Source: Candidatus Binatia bacterium (GTDB taxonomy: Bacteria; Desulfobacterota; Binatia; UBA12015). From it: 64,000 nt of DNA. The stretch covers positions 62,001 through 126,000 of the forward strand of contig DATCMB010000021.1 in the NCBI GenBank assembly GCA_036563615.1, written 5' to 3'. Both the position numbers and the translations under genes were made by a program. The notes beneath the pieces are model-generated. The model searched no databases. It was not told the origin of the DNA and saw only the letters and a program-made list of their open reading frames with translations. This document shows, piece by piece, positions 1 to 9,411 of the stretch (positions within the stretch are counted from its first letter, which is position 1; each line of letters begins with the position of its first letter).

Positions 1-2071
1 GCAGGCGCTCGCGCGCGAGGCGGCGGCGAGCGGCACGTCGGGCGAGGCGGAGTTCCGCATCGTGCGCGCGGACGGGCAGATCCGCTGGTGCATCGGCGGC
101 GCCGCGGTGCTGCGCGACGCGCGCGGCGTGCCGGTGCGCGTGAGCGGCGTCACCTACGACATCACCGAGCGGCGGCTCGTCGAGGAGGCGCTCAAGGCGA
201 GCGAGGAGCGTCTGCGCCTCGCGCTCGACGCGGGCCGCATGGTCGCCTGGGAATGGCTCGCGAGCACCGGCAAGACGACGCTGTCCGACAGCGCGCGCAC
301 CGTTCTTGGCTTGACGCCCGGGATCGACTCGGTCGCCGAAGCCTTCCGCTACATCCACCCCGACGACCGCGAGCGTCACCAGAACGCGGTGCGCGACGCG
401 ATCGCACACGGCGGCGCGTACCGCTGCGAGTTCCGCGTGATCCGCCCCGACGACGGTCGCGTGATCTGGGTCGAGGACCGCGGCCGCGTGACGCTCGGCG
501 CGGACGGCCGCGTCGAGCGCGCGAGCGGGCTGTTGCTCGACGTGACGGAGAAGGTGCTCGCCGAGCGCCAGGCGCGTCGCCTGGCGTCGATCCTCGAGGC
601 GACGCCCGACTACGTCGCCGTGGCGCGCGCCGACGGTCGGCTCGAGTACCTGAACCGCGCCGGACGCCGCATGCTCGGGATCGCGGAGGACGCGAGCGGC
701 GAGAGCATGCCCGACATCTGGTCGATCTGTCCGCCGTGGGCGGCCGAGCGCACGGTCAAGGAATGGCTGCCGCGCGCCCTCGAGGAGGGCGTGGTGGCCG
801 ACGAGGGCGCGCTGCTCGACGTCCACGGACGCGAGATCCCGGTGTCGTTCGTGCTGATCGGGCACCGCAGCGAGACCGGGACGCTCGAGTACCTGTCGTC
901 GGTCGCGCGCGACATCAGCGAGCGCATCCGCACGGAGGAGGCGCTGCGCGCCGCGGACCGCCGCAAGGACGAGTTTCTCGCGATGCTCGCGCACGAGCTA
1001 CGCAACCCGCTCGCGCCGATCCGCAACGCGGTCGAGATCCTCAAGCTGCGCTCGAGCGGCGATCCGCAGCTCGCCTGGCCGCGCGACGTCATCGACCGTC
1101 AAGTACACCACCTGACGCGGCTCGTGGACGACCTGCTCGACGTGTCGCGGATCACGCGCGGACGCATCGAGCTCGACAAGGAGATCCTCGATCTCGTCAC
1201 CGTCGTGGGCCGCGCGGTCGAGGCGAGCCGGCCGCTGATCGACGCGCGCAAGCAGCACCTCGCGATCTCGCTGCCGTCGGAGACGCTGCGCCTCGAGGGC
1301 GACGTCACGCGGCTCGGCCAGGTGCTGTCGAACCTGCTGCACAACGCTTCCAAGTACACCGAGGAGGGCGGGCACATCTGGCTCGACGCCTGGTGCGAGG
1401 GCGCGGAGGTCGTGCTGCGCGTGCGCGACGACGGCATCGGCATCGCGCCGGACGTGCTGCCCTACGTCTTCGAGCTCTTCACGCAGTCCGAGCGCACGCT
1501 CGACCGCGCGCAGGGCGGGCTCGGCATCGGGCTCACGGTGGTACGACGGCTGGTCGAGATGCACGGCGGACGCGTCGAGGCGGCGAGCGCGGGGACGGGA
1601 CGCGGCAGCACGTTCACCGTGCGCCTGCCGCTCGTGCTGACGCCCGAGGACGAGGAGCAGCCGTCCGTGTCCGAACCGCCCGCGATGGCGCGCACGCCCG
1701 AGCACGCGCGGCGCATCCTGGTGGTCGACGACAACGTCGACGCCGCGGAGAGCATGGCGCTGCTGCTGCAGCTCGGCGGGCATGCGGTGCGCACGGCGCA
1801 CGACGGCCCGTCGGGCGTCCACGCCGCGCAGGAGTTCGCGCCCGACGCGGTGCTGCTCGACATCGGGCTTCCCGGCATGAACGGCTACGAGGTCGCGCAG
1901 CAGATGCGCCGCGACGCGCGGCTGCGCGACACGATCCTGATCGCGGTGACCGGCTACGGCTCGAGCGAGGACCGTGCGCGCGCGCTCGAGGCGGGCTTCG
2001 ACCACCACCTGACGAAGCCGGTCGAGCCAGAGGCGCTCGACGCGCTGATCCGCTCGCTGTTCGCTACCTGA
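1..2071 (+). CDS. PAS-containing hybrid sensor histidine kinase (5' end outside window)
   Basis: Senses a signal through PAS domains, autophosphorylates on histidine and passes phosphate to its own receiver domain. The reading frame is open from base 2, so the true start lies upstream; 689 residues are visible. In order: the tail of a PAS/PAC domain, a second PAS (about residues 70-180), a third PAS (about 190-310), HisKA with the H-box [15 protein letters not shown] (His at residue 331), an N-box ([11 protein letters not shown]), G-boxes (DDGIGI, GGLGIGL), and a C-terminal receiver (VVDDN, phospho-acceptor Asp at residue 620 in [11 protein letters not shown], Lys in TKPVE). No membrane segment is visible, so the seen part looks cytoplasmic. 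There is no partner regulator downstream, so output probably goes to an unlinked protein. It ends inside an inverted repeat shared with the converging gene. Confidence 0.95.
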   Translation, partial: QALAREAAASGTSGEAEFRIVRADGQIRWCIGGAAVLRDARGVPVRVSGVTYDITERRLVEEALKASEERLRLALDAGRMVAWEWLASTGKTTLSDSARTVLGLTPGIDSVAEAFRYIHPDDRERHQNAVRDAIAHGGAYRCEFRVIRPDDGRVIWVEDRGRVTLGADGRVERASGLLLDVTEKVLAERQARRLASILEATPDYVAVARADGRLEYLNRAGRRMLGIAEDASGESMPDIWSICPPWAAERTVKEWLPRALEEGVVADEGALLDVHGREIPVSFVLIGHRSETGTLEYLSSVARDISERIRTEEALRAADRRKDEFLAMLAHELRNPLAPIRNAVEILKLRSSGDPQLAWPRDVIDRQVHHLTRLVDDLLDVSRITRGRIELDKEILDLVTVVGRAVEASRPLIDARKQHLAISLPSETLRLEGDVTRLGQVLSNLLHNASKYTEEGGHIWLDAWCEGAEVVLRVRDDGIGIAPDVLPYVFELFTQSERTLDRAQGGLGIGLTVVRRLVEMHGGRVEAASAGTGRGSTFTVRLPLVLTPEDEEQPSVSEPPAMARTPEHARRILVVDDNVDAAESMALLLQLGGHAVRTAHDGPSGVHAAQEFAPDAVLLDIGLPGMNGYEVAQQMRRDARLRDTILIAVTGYGSSEDRARALEAGFDHHLTKPVEPEALDALIRSLFAT

Positions 2072-2139
2072 GCGACGCGCGGACGACGGCCGCGCGCGCC
2101 GGCGGCCCGCCGCTCGCGATCGCGCGTCGCGTCGCTCAG
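2068..2139. terminator. Bidirectional terminator-like inverted repeat spanning two stop codons
   Basis: CTGAGCGACGCG (2068-2079) and its perfect complement CGCGTCGCTCAG (2128-2139) flank a GC-rich 48-base loop that can fold further. The left arm contains the TGA of the kinase gene and the right arm contains the TGA of the converging FkbM gene. The convergent position makes a shared terminator the simplest reading; there is no T-tract. Confidence 0.5.
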
Positions 2140-3035
2140 CCGTCGTCGTCCTCCGGCCACCAGCCGAGCTCGCGGCTGCGCTCGATCAGGTCCGGGCGCG
2201 TCCGGTGCACGTAGACCGCGTTGCGCTCGACGCGGCCGACGCAGACGTAGCCCTGCCGCTCGAGAAGCTGCGCGACCTCGGGGTCGCGTCCGCCGGAGAG
2301 GTCCTCGACCATCAGCACCGCGGTCGGGAAGCGCTCGAGGTCGAAGCCGCGCAGGGCCGCGAGCTCCGCGCCCTCGAGGTCGATCACCGCGACGTCGTAG
2401 CGCGGCTCGCCGGGCGCGTCCGCGAGGATCGAGGTCATCGTGCGCAGCGGCACCTCGATCCGCTCCGCCGTCCTGGCGCGCCCGACGTGCTCGCTGCGGT
2501 GGCGCGCGAGCGTCGGCACGAACGAAAGGTGGTCGGCGTCGGTGAAGCCGCCGAGCCGCACGAGCGACGTCGTCGTGCCCGCGCCGGGCGGACCGAGCGC
2601 CGCGTGCACCGTGTGGCTCGCAGGCCTGTTGCGCGCGCACGCCGCGGCCGCGTCGGGGTTGGCCTCGACGAGCACGCCCGTCCAGCCGACCGCCTCGAAG
2701 AGCCAGGTCACGCTGTTGCGCACGCCGTCCGACGCGCCCGCCTCGATGAAGCGGCCGCTCGTGAGCGGACGAAAGAGCTGCCAGAGGTAGCAGTCCTCGA
2801 GGCCCTGCGCGCGGCAGACGAGCTCGGCGCGCGGCTCGCGACCCGTGGCGCGCAAGCACCTGCGGACGTCGTCGAGCACCGCGCGCCGCCGCTCCTCGAG
2901 CCACGCGCGCTCGACGCGCACGAGCCGTCGCGCCATCTCGCGGCGCAGCCGCGCGAGCCGCCGCGTCTCGCGGACGAGGATCACGACGCCGATCGCCAGC
3001 GCGGCGATCGCGAGCCACTGCAGAGCTTCAATCAC
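2136..3035 (-). CDS. Membrane-anchored FkbM-family methyltransferase
   Basis: Predicted SAM-dependent O-methyltransferase of the FkbM family, which often methylates sugars or polyketides. An N-terminal hydrophobic segment (ALQWLAIAALAIGVVILV) followed by an Arg-rich stretch suggests a membrane anchor with a cytoplasmic catalytic domain. The family core is visible: FIEAGASDGVRNSVTWLFE (SAM site), VLVEANPDA, and DVAVIDLEGAELAALRGF. The GTG start at 3035 is chosen because it overlaps the upstream gene's stop by 8 bases (GTGATTGA), typical of coupled translation; a GTG at 3059 in the same frame is the alternative. About 299 residues. Pairing with an SGNH hydrolase suggests modification of a surface glycan, but the substrate is not shown by the sequence. 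Confidence 0.85.
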   Translation of the reverse strand: MIEALQWLAIAALAIGVVILVRETRRLARLRREMARRLVRVERAWLEERRRAVLDDVRRCLRATGREPRAELVCRAQGLEDCYLWQLFRPLTSGRFIEAGASDGVRNSVTWLFEAVGWTGVLVEANPDAAAACARNRPASHTVHAALGPPGAGTTTSLVRLGGFTDADHLSFVPTLARHRSEHVGRARTAERIEVPLRTMTSILADAPGEPRYDVAVIDLEGAELAALRGFDLERFPTAVLMVEDLSGGRDPEVAQLLERQGYVCVGRVERNAVYVHRTRPDLIERSRELGWWPEDDDG

Positions 3036-3918
3036 GATCGTTGCTTGACGCCCCCACACTCCCGGCCGTGCTCGCCTCCACCCATCCGCGCCGCACCAGC
3101 TCGTCGAGGACCCGCGCGGCGATCGCCCGCTGCCCGTCGTCGGTCGGATGGAAGGCGTCGTCCTGGATCATGCGGCGCTCGCCGTCCGCAGTGAGGAACA
3201 GGTCGCGCAGGTGCACGACGCGATCCGCATGCTCCGCGCGCAGCACGTCCTCCGCGAGGTCGGCGACGCGGTTGTAGCCCTCCGCCTGGTAAGCGACGAA
3301 CAGGATCTCGGCGCCGCGCGCGGTCGCCGCCTCGCGCATGCGACGGTAGCTCGCTGCGAGGATCTGCCGGAGCGCGTCGTTCGACAGCAGCCGCGCCGTC
3401 TCCTCGCGCCGTCCCCAGCCGCGCGCCATCGCCGAGTCGTACGCCGTGCGGCCGAGACCTGCCTCGAGCCCGATCGCGGCGAGACGCACGACGCGCCAGC
3501 GCGGCAGCCGGTGGTACCAGCGCGCGCTCGCGCCGAGCAGCTCGACCGGCACGTCCTCGAGGTTCCAGCCGTCGTTGGCGCCGGCCATCACGATCACGAC
3601 GCGCGGCGCGACGGTGGCGAGATCCTCGTCGAGGATGCGCGACACCTGCGTCGAGTTGAGCCCGGGCCAGCTCCGGTTCGCGACCGGAACGCCCGTGCGC
3701 CGCTCGATCTCGCTCGGAAACGAGATCCGGTTGCCGAGGCCGTAGGGCGTCGAGTCGCCGTAGACGACGATCTCGGCGCGCGCGAGCGCCTGGGCGTCGA
3801 AGCTACGTCGCGGCGCGCCCCAGCGCGAGGCGACCTCGAGCGCGATCTCCAGCGCAGCGATCGTCACGACGACGGCGACGAGGCCGAGGAGCGCCCAGCG
3901 CGCAGCTCTCGATCTCAT
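3028..3918 (-). CDS. Membrane-anchored SGNH/GDSL-family hydrolase
   Basis: Predicted esterase or acyl-group hydrolase of the SGNH fold, 296 residues. The N-terminus has a signal anchor (WALLGLVAVVVTIAALEIAL), so the enzyme probably works outside the cytoplasmic membrane. SGNH blocks are present: block I VVYGDSTPYG (nucleophile Ser), block III AGANDG (Asn), and block V DAFHPTDDG (catalytic Asp and His). A Gly between them is plausible in SWPGLNS. It is the first gene of a two-gene unit, and its stop overlaps the start of the FkbM gene. Acyltransferase partners often use this fold to add or remove O-acetyl groups on polysaccharides; that role is inference here. Confidence 0.85.
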   Translation of the reverse strand: MRSRAARWALLGLVAVVVTIAALEIALEVASRWGAPRRSFDAQALARAEIVVYGDSTPYGLGNRISFPSEIERRTGVPVANRSWPGLNSTQVSRILDEDLATVAPRVVIVMAGANDGWNLEDVPVELLGASARWYHRLPRWRVVRLAAIGLEAGLGRTAYDSAMARGWGRREETARLLSNDALRQILAASYRRMREAATARGAEILFVAYQAEGYNRVADLAEDVLRAEHADRVVHLRDLFLTADGERRMIQDDAFHPTDDGQRAIAARVLDELVRRGWVEASTAGSVGASSNDRD

Positions 3919-4011
3919 CGCTCGACGCCCTCACGCGCGCGGGTCGCGGAGCGCGTCGCGCCGCGCCGTACCGATCCGAGCCGACCGCGGGGGACGCAAC
4001 GTCGGCAAGGG

Positions 4012-5322
4012 CTACCGCGCCGGCAGCGCGCTCGGCTGCAGATCGCCGAGCCGCGGCGCGAGCGGGAACCAGCGCTGCAGCTCGACCACCGCGAAGAACA
4101 TCGCGAGCCGCAGCCGCGTCGCGAGCGACGGCCGCCAGTTGCCGGCGAGCACCGAGATCACCGCCTCGCGGATGCCGAGCGGCGTGTCCGAGCGGAAGAA
4201 GATGTCGCGGAACGCCGGATCGTAGAAGCCGATCGCGAAGCGGCGGAAGTAGCGCCAGCGCGCGTCGACGTTGCGCTCGTAGCGCGCGAAGCGCGCGCGG
4301 CTCAGATCGCCGATGCGCAGCCCCTCGTCGAGCGCGTCCGCGGCCTCGATCCCGGCCTGCATCGCGAGCAGCACGCCGGTCGAGAAGATCGGATCGAGGA
4401 AGCAGCCGGCATCGCCGACGACGAGCCAGCGGTCGCCCGCGTAGCGCTCGGAGTGGTACGAGTAGTCGGCGTCGAAGCGCATCTCGGAGACGCGCACCGC
4501 CGGCTCGAGCAGCGCCGCCGCGGCGGGCGTCTCGCGCACGTAGCGCTCGAGCTGCTCCTCGAGCGGCGCGCCGTCCGCGCTGCGTGCCGCGTGCACCGCC
4601 GCCGGCACCACGACGCCGACGCTCATCGTCTTCTCCGACACCGGGATGAACCAGAACCAGCCGCGGTCCGGACGCAACACCATGCGGATGTCGCCCGCGC
4701 GCCGTCCGGTGAGGCGCGGCACGCCCTCGTACCAGGCGTGCACGGCGACGTTGCGCAGCCGCTCGTCGTACTGCCGGTTGGCGAGGCGGCGCGCGAGAAA
4801 GCCGACGCGGCCCGAGGCGTCGACCACCGCCGCGACGCGCACCTCGCGCGTCGCGCCGTCCTGCGCGTAGCGCAGCGTCACGCCGCTCGCGTCGAACTGC
4901 GCGTCGAGCGCCTGCGCGCCGTGCACGACCTCCGCGCCGCAGCGCGCCGCGTGCTCGAGCAGCAGCGCGTCGAACTCGGCGCGCGGCACCTGGTAGGTCT
5001 GCGGACGCGGCGTCTCCGGAGCGACCGCGAAGTCGGCGTACTTCTCGACCGAGCCGTCGGCGGTGGTGAAGCTCGCGCCCCACTTCTGGACGAAGCCCGC
5101 CGCCGCGACCGCGGAGTCGGCGCCGAGCTCGCGCAGCACCTCGTTGATCCACGGGAGCTGCGACTCGCCGATGTGGAAGCGCGGAAACCGGTCGCGCTCG
5201 AGCACCAGCACGCGACGTCCGTGGCGCGCGAGGCGCGCGGCGGTCGAGGAGCCGGCGGGCCCGCCGCCGACCACCGCGACGTCGTACGCAAATCCCGATG
5301 CGGAGGTGCCTGTGCGCGTCAC
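4012..5322 (-). CDS. FAD-dependent halogenase/oxidoreductase-like protein
   Basis: Flavin-dependent oxidoreductase of the tryptophan-halogenase-like branch, 436 residues. Visible: an FAD dinucleotide-binding motif near the N-terminus (VVGGGPAGSSTAARLARHG), LERDRFPRFHIGES, the halogenase-type motif GWFWFIP, and a second FAD motif (VGDAGCFLDPIFSTGVLLAM). GWxWxIP is the signature separating flavin halogenases from ordinary monooxygenases, but the Lys expected near the active site was not confirmed. Geranylgeranyl-reductase-like activity is the main alternative. The GTG start at 5322 has GGAAG about 10 bases upstream; the same frame stays open far upstream over the opposite-strand gene, which is an artefact. 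No biosynthetic cluster surrounds it. Confidence 0.8.
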   Translation of the reverse strand: MTRTGTSASGFAYDVAVVGGGPAGSSTAARLARHGRRVLVLERDRFPRFHIGESQLPWINEVLRELGADSAVAAAGFVQKWGASFTTADGSVEKYADFAVAPETPRPQTYQVPRAEFDALLLEHAARCGAEVVHGAQALDAQFDASGVTLRYAQDGATREVRVAAVVDASGRVGFLARRLANRQYDERLRNVAVHAWYEGVPRLTGRRAGDIRMVLRPDRGWFWFIPVSEKTMSVGVVVPAAVHAARSADGAPLEEQLERYVRETPAAAALLEPAVRVSEMRFDADYSYHSERYAGDRWLVVGDAGCFLDPIFSTGVLLAMQAGIEAADALDEGLRIGDLSRARFARYERNVDARWRYFRRFAIGFYDPAFRDIFFRSDTPLGIREAVISVLAGNWRPSLATRLRLAMFFAVVELQRWFPLAPRLGDLQPSALPAR

Positions 5323-5523
5323 GCTGCGAGTTCTTCCAGACCCTCGACGGCGGCGCAACGCGACGACGACGAAGCGGCGGTGGGCGTCGCAGCGAAAAAA
5401 AGCGTCTTGCGTACTGCGCGACGCGGCTGATAGCCGGCACGCGCACGTTCCGGGCCGTCCACCGCCGCCGCCACGCTTCCCGCCTCCGCCGCAAGCCCGA
5501 CGTCGAACGGAGGAACCGCCAGA

Positions 5524-8500
5524 ATGGTCCAGGACACGCGGCGCGCGGCGACCCACCGCGCGCTCGGTATCGCCGTGCTCGCCGCGGCGTGCGCGCTCGT
5601 GCTCGCGACGAGCGCCGAGCACGCGCGCGCCCAGGGCAAGCCGTACCTCGTGAAGGACATCGAGACGCGCTCCGACGGCATCGCGGTGCGCGGCGCGCAG
5701 GCGGTCGGCGACGTCGTCTTCTTCGCCGGCAACGACGGCGTGCACGGCTTCGAGCTCTGGCGCAGCGACGGCACCGCGAACGGCACGCGGCTCGTCCTCG
5801 ACGCCATCCCCGGTCCGCGGGGCTACGTCGCGAGCGAGCTGACCGCGGTCGGCGACGCGCTGTTCTACGTCTACGACGATGGCGAGCACGGCGCCGAGCT
5901 CTGGATCAGCGACGGCACCGCGGCGGGGACGCATCTCGTGCGCGACATCGCGCCCGGGCCACGCAGCTCGTCGCCGCGGCGGCTCACCGCCGCACACGGT
6001 CTCCTCTTCTTCGTCGCCGACGACGGCGTCCACGGCGAGGAGCTGTGGATCAGCGACGGCACCGAGGCCGGCACCGCCCTGGTCGCCGACGTGCGGCCGG
6101 GCGAGCTCGACTCGGCGATCCAGGGGATCGTCGCGTTCGGGGACGGCGTCGCCTTCACCGCCGACGACGGCGAGGTCGGGCTCGAGCCGTGGTGGAGCGA
6201 CGGCACGCCCGAGGGGACGGTGCTGATCGAGGACATCTTCCCAGGTAGCAAGAGCTCGATCCCGCAGGAGCTCACCGTGCTCGGCGACATGCTGCTGTTC
6301 ACCGCCGACGACGGCGAGACCGGACGCGAGCTGTGGCGCGCGGACGCCGGCGTCACCGGCGCGGTGCAGGTCGCCGATCTGTGGTTGGGGAAGACCGGCT
6401 CCCGCCCCTCGCGCCTCTTCACCGCGGGCGGCTTGCTCTACTTCATCGCTGCCGCGAACGAGGCGACCGGCTTCGAGCTCTGGACGAGCGACGGCACGGG
6501 GCGGCACACCTTGCCGCTCATCCACCTCGCCGCGGGGCCGAGGAGCGTGACCCTTCAGCGCGGCATCGCGCTCGGCGACACCGCGTACTTCGTCCTCTCC
6601 GGCACGGACCTCGGCCTCGGCGCGTCGCTGTGGAAGAGCAACGGCACGCTCGAGAGCACCGTGCTCGTCGCGGACCTCAAGAGCTTCCCGTGCAGCGAGG
6701 AGTTCGGCGAGCTGGTGCCCTTCGGCAACCGGCTGCTGTTCGTCGCGCGCGGGCCCGGCGAGGACGACGAGCTCTGGATCACCGACGGCACCACGGAGGG
6801 AACGACCCGCGTCAAGGACATCCTTCCGGGGCCAGGGGGCTCGAAGCCGCAGCACCTCACGGTCGCGAACGGTCGGCTGTTCTTCAGCGCGCTCGACGGG
6901 CTGCACGGCCGGGAGCTGTGGGTGAGCGACGGCACCGGGAAGGGAACCGTGCTCGTGCGCGACATCCTCGACGGGACGGCGCCAGGAGCCGGGTACTGGC
7001 GGCTTCACGCGCTCGAGGATCGCGTCGTCTTCGAGGACGCGCACACCCAGCCGTGGCTCAGCGACGGCACGGCCGAGGGCACGGTCCCGTGGAGCGCGCT
7101 CGCCGGCCAGCGCGCGATCTCGGCGGCGTCGACGCGCTCGTCGACCTACCTCTTCACCGGGACGGAGCCGACCCGGCTGCAAGGCTTCGGTTACGGCATC
7201 TCCTGGTTCGCTGCTCGTGCGCTCGGCGACGACCTCTACTTCAGCGCGTCCATCCTGAATCGCCCCACCCTCTGGCGAGCCACCTCCGAGCCACCCGCCG
7301 TGCAGCAGCTCGCCTCGTTCACGGGCAGGGATCCGGAGGGACTGCTGCGCGTGCGCGACCGCATCTACTTCGTCGCGAGCGATGCGTCGCACGGCAGCGA
7401 GCTCTGGCGCACCGACGGCACGCCCGAGGGCACCAAGGTCGTCGCCGACGTCCTTCCGGGACCGGGCGGCGGCGTTCACGCTGCGGGCCTGCTGGGAAAT
7501 CTCGGGCGACGCGTCTTCTTCGCCGCCGAGGACGGCGTCCACGGCGGCGAGCTCTGGGTGACGAAGGGCACCAAGGCGAGCACGAAGCTCGTGAAGGACA
7601 TCCGCCCGGGCACGGCCGGCTCGATGACGGCGCCGAAGGGGGTGCGCTTCCGCAAGGCGATCTACTTCGGCGCCGACGATGGCATCCACGGCTCCGAGCT
7701 CTGGCGCACCGACGGCACGCCGGAGGGCACGACGCTGGTCGCCGACGTCCGTCCGGGGCCCGAGGGCTCGCACCCGCGGGTCCTGGCCCGGCTCCCCAAC
7801 GGCGTGCTCTTCATCGCCAACCACGACATGCACACCGCTGCGCCCACGAAGGAGCTCTGGGTGACTGACGGCACCCCGGAGGGCACGGTGCGGCTGGTCG
7901 ACGCCACGGCGTCGAGCTGGCTTCCCCTCGATGAGCCGCCGGTGGTGATCGGCGACGTGGCGTACATCCGGAGCTCGAACTCGCAGGGGAGCACGGTGCT
8001 CTGGGTCACCGACGGCGCGCCCGCGGGCACGCGGCTCGCGGTGGACGTCTCCGGGGGCACCCCCTTCGCCGGCATCTACCAGGTCGCAAGCCTGCGCGGG
8101 CAGCTCTTCTTCATCGCCAACGATGGCGCCCACGGCCGCGAGCTCTGGGCGCTCACCTGCGGCAACGGCGTCCGCGAGGCCGGCGAGCAGTGTGACGACG
8201 GCGCGCTCAACGGCACGCCGTCGAGCTGCTGCACCGGCGCCTGCACCGTGCGTCCCGAGCTGCGCGAGCAGTGCGAGCCGATCGACGGCGAGCTCGAGCT
8301 CAAGCGCGCGCGCCTGCAGGCCGACGGCCGCTCGCCCGCCGCGACCGGTCAGATCGTCATCGACGGCTTCCTCGAGGCGAGCGCCGCGCTGCCGATGTCG
8401 GTCGCAGCGGGGCTCGAAGCGACGGTCGTCGACGGCGGCGCGCTCGAGCAGGTCGCGTCGTGGCCGGCGAGCGAATGCCGCCAGGCGCCGACGGGCGTGA

Positions 8501-8721
8501 TGCGCTGCTCGCGGCGCGGCGCGGTCGCGACCTTCAAGCCGGTCGCCGGAAGGAGCCCCGGGATGCAGCGCTACCGCTTCTCCGTCGCGTTGCGGCGCCT
8601 CGCGATCGACGGGCCGTTCGAGGCGCCGATCGGCCTGCGGCTGCGCAGCGGCGACGTCACCCGAGCGGGAGCGCTCGAGGAGTGCGATCCGAACGGCTCA
8701 CGGCTGCGCTGCGCGCCGTGA
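5524..8721 (+). CDS. Giant secreted ELWxxDGT-repeat protein
   Basis: Function unknown; a 1065-residue secreted repeat protein. A signal peptide occupies the first ~37 residues (hydrophobic AVLAAACALVLA, cleavage near ARA-QG). About 16 repeats of roughly 45-50 residues follow, each with a core like ELWxSDGTxxGTxLVxDIxPG and a following LFFxADDGxHG strand; some copies have decayed (for example ELWRADAG, TLWRATSEP). The spacing suggests a beta-propeller or solenoid. After the repeats comes a Cys-rich element, CGNGVREAGEQCDDG with further Cys pairs, then a C-terminal beta-rich domain. Both elements recur in surface proteins of Myxococcota and related phyla. The start has a good site (GGAGG about 10 bases before ATG). 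Confidence 0.85.
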   Translation: MVQDTRRAATHRALGIAVLAAACALVLATSAEHARAQGKPYLVKDIETRSDGIAVRGAQAVGDVVFFAGNDGVHGFELWRSDGTANGTRLVLDAIPGPRGYVASELTAVGDALFYVYDDGEHGAELWISDGTAAGTHLVRDIAPGPRSSSPRRLTAAHGLLFFVADDGVHGEELWISDGTEAGTALVADVRPGELDSAIQGIVAFGDGVAFTADDGEVGLEPWWSDGTPEGTVLIEDIFPGSKSSIPQELTVLGDMLLFTADDGETGRELWRADAGVTGAVQVADLWLGKTGSRPSRLFTAGGLLYFIAAANEATGFELWTSDGTGRHTLPLIHLAAGPRSVTLQRGIALGDTAYFVLSGTDLGLGASLWKSNGTLESTVLVADLKSFPCSEEFGELVPFGNRLLFVARGPGEDDELWITDGTTEGTTRVKDILPGPGGSKPQHLTVANGRLFFSALDGLHGRELWVSDGTGKGTVLVRDILDGTAPGAGYWRLHALEDRVVFEDAHTQPWLSDGTAEGTVPWSALAGQRAISAASTRSSTYLFTGTEPTRLQGFGYGISWFAARALGDDLYFSASILNRPTLWRATSEPPAVQQLASFTGRDPEGLLRVRDRIYFVASDASHGSELWRTDGTPEGTKVVADVLPGPGGGVHAAGLLGNLGRRVFFAAEDGVHGGELWVTKGTKASTKLVKDIRPGTAGSMTAPKGVRFRKAIYFGADDGIHGSELWRTDGTPEGTTLVADVRPGPEGSHPRVLARLPNGVLFIANHDMHTAAPTKELWVTDGTPEGTVRLVDATASSWLPLDEPPVVIGDVAYIRSSNSQGSTVLWVTDGAPAGTRLAVDVSGGTPFAGIYQVASLRGQLFFIANDGAHGRELWALTCGNGVREAGEQCDDGALNGTPSSCCTGACTVRPELREQCEPIDGELELKRARLQADGRSPAATGQIVIDGFLEASAALPMSVAAGLEATVVDGGALEQVASWPASECRQAPTGVMRCSRRGAVATFKPVAGRSPGMQRYRFSVALRRLAIDGPFEAPIGLRLRSGDVTRAGALEECDPNGSRLRCAP

Positions 8722-8754
8722 GCGCTGAGCTCGACCGTTAGGCGCAAGCGTCGC

Positions 8755-8783
8755 GCTTGACGCGTCGCGCCCGAGCGTCAAGC
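8755..8783. terminator. Hairpin between convergent genes built from GCTTGACGC
   Basis: GCTTGACGC (8755-8763) and its exact complement GCGTCAAGC (8775-8783) are separated by an 11-base loop. The right arm contains the stop codon of the minus-strand sulfotransferase gene, and the plus-strand ELW gene ends 34 bases to the left. Likely a two-way terminator; the arms are copies of the oligomer over-represented across the window. Confidence 0.5.
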
Positions 8784-9410
8784 CGTCTTGCGGTTGCGGT
8801 AGAGCTTCTCGTCGACGGCTTCCGCCATCGCGCGCTCGTCGTAGCGGCCGCCGAGGAAGCGGTTCACGATGCTGGCGACCTTCACCGGGTCGCGGATCGC
8901 CTCGTCGTACCGCACCTCGACCATGCTCCAGTTGCGCTTCTTGCGCGCCATGATGCGGACCGCCGCAAGGTGGTTGCGGTACGCCTCCGCCATGGTGGCG
9001 TCGTCGGTCGTGTCCTGCTCGCCGCGGTTCTTGAGCATCTTGTTCTGGCTCGCGAGCACCTCGTCGATGTCGCGGCGCATGAAGATGATGCGGTACGCGT
9101 TGTCGTCGGGCAGGTCCTTGAGCAGCCAGGAGATCACCTTGAGCGCCTTGCCGCGCGCCTGGCGCACCCAGCTCTTGTCCTGCTCCTTCTCGAGGTCCTT
9201 GACGCGCTCGTACTCGAAGTAGCCCTTCGGGTTGTCGATGTCCGGCGTGCGGACCTGATCGGTCATGATCGGGATGCCGGCCGCGTCGAGCATCTTCATC
9301 ATCATCGACGTGCCGCTGCGCGGCAGGCCGGAGACGATGATGATCGGCTCGCCGTACTTGCGGCGCGCCAGCAGATCACGAAGCGAGTCGATGACAGCCA
9401 CGCGCGTCAC
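8778..9410 (-). CDS. Sulfotransferase family protein
   Basis: Predicted PAPS-dependent sulfotransferase, 210 residues, cytoplasmic. The 5'-phosphosulfate-binding loop is clear (IIVSGLPRSGTSMMMKML) near residue 20, and the 3'-phosphate site appears as YRIIFMRRDIDEVLASQNKM. The size matches the short bacterial sulfotransferase family. It is the last gene of the 8778-14734 operon: its GTG start lies one base after the stop of the membrane-protein gene, so translation is probably coupled. The context with phosphodiesterases suggests transfer to a lipid or glycan head group, which is inference. The acceptor is unknown. Confidence 0.85.
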   Translation of the reverse strand: MTRVAVIDSLRDLLARRKYGEPIIIVSGLPRSGTSMMMKMLDAAGIPIMTDQVRTPDIDNPKGYFEYERVKDLEKEQDKSWVRQARGKALKVISWLLKDLPDDNAYRIIFMRRDIDEVLASQNKMLKNRGEQDTTDDATMAEAYRNHLAAVRIMARKKRNWSMVEVRYDEAIRDPVKVASIVNRFLGGRYDERAMAEAVDEKLYRNRKTA

Positions 9411-9411
9411 C

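Noticed and set aside
4012..8133. A 1373-residue minus-strand open frame continuing past 5322
   Set aside because: Upstream of 5322 it is the antisense shadow of the ELW-repeat gene; only the 436-residue part has family motifs and a ribosome site.
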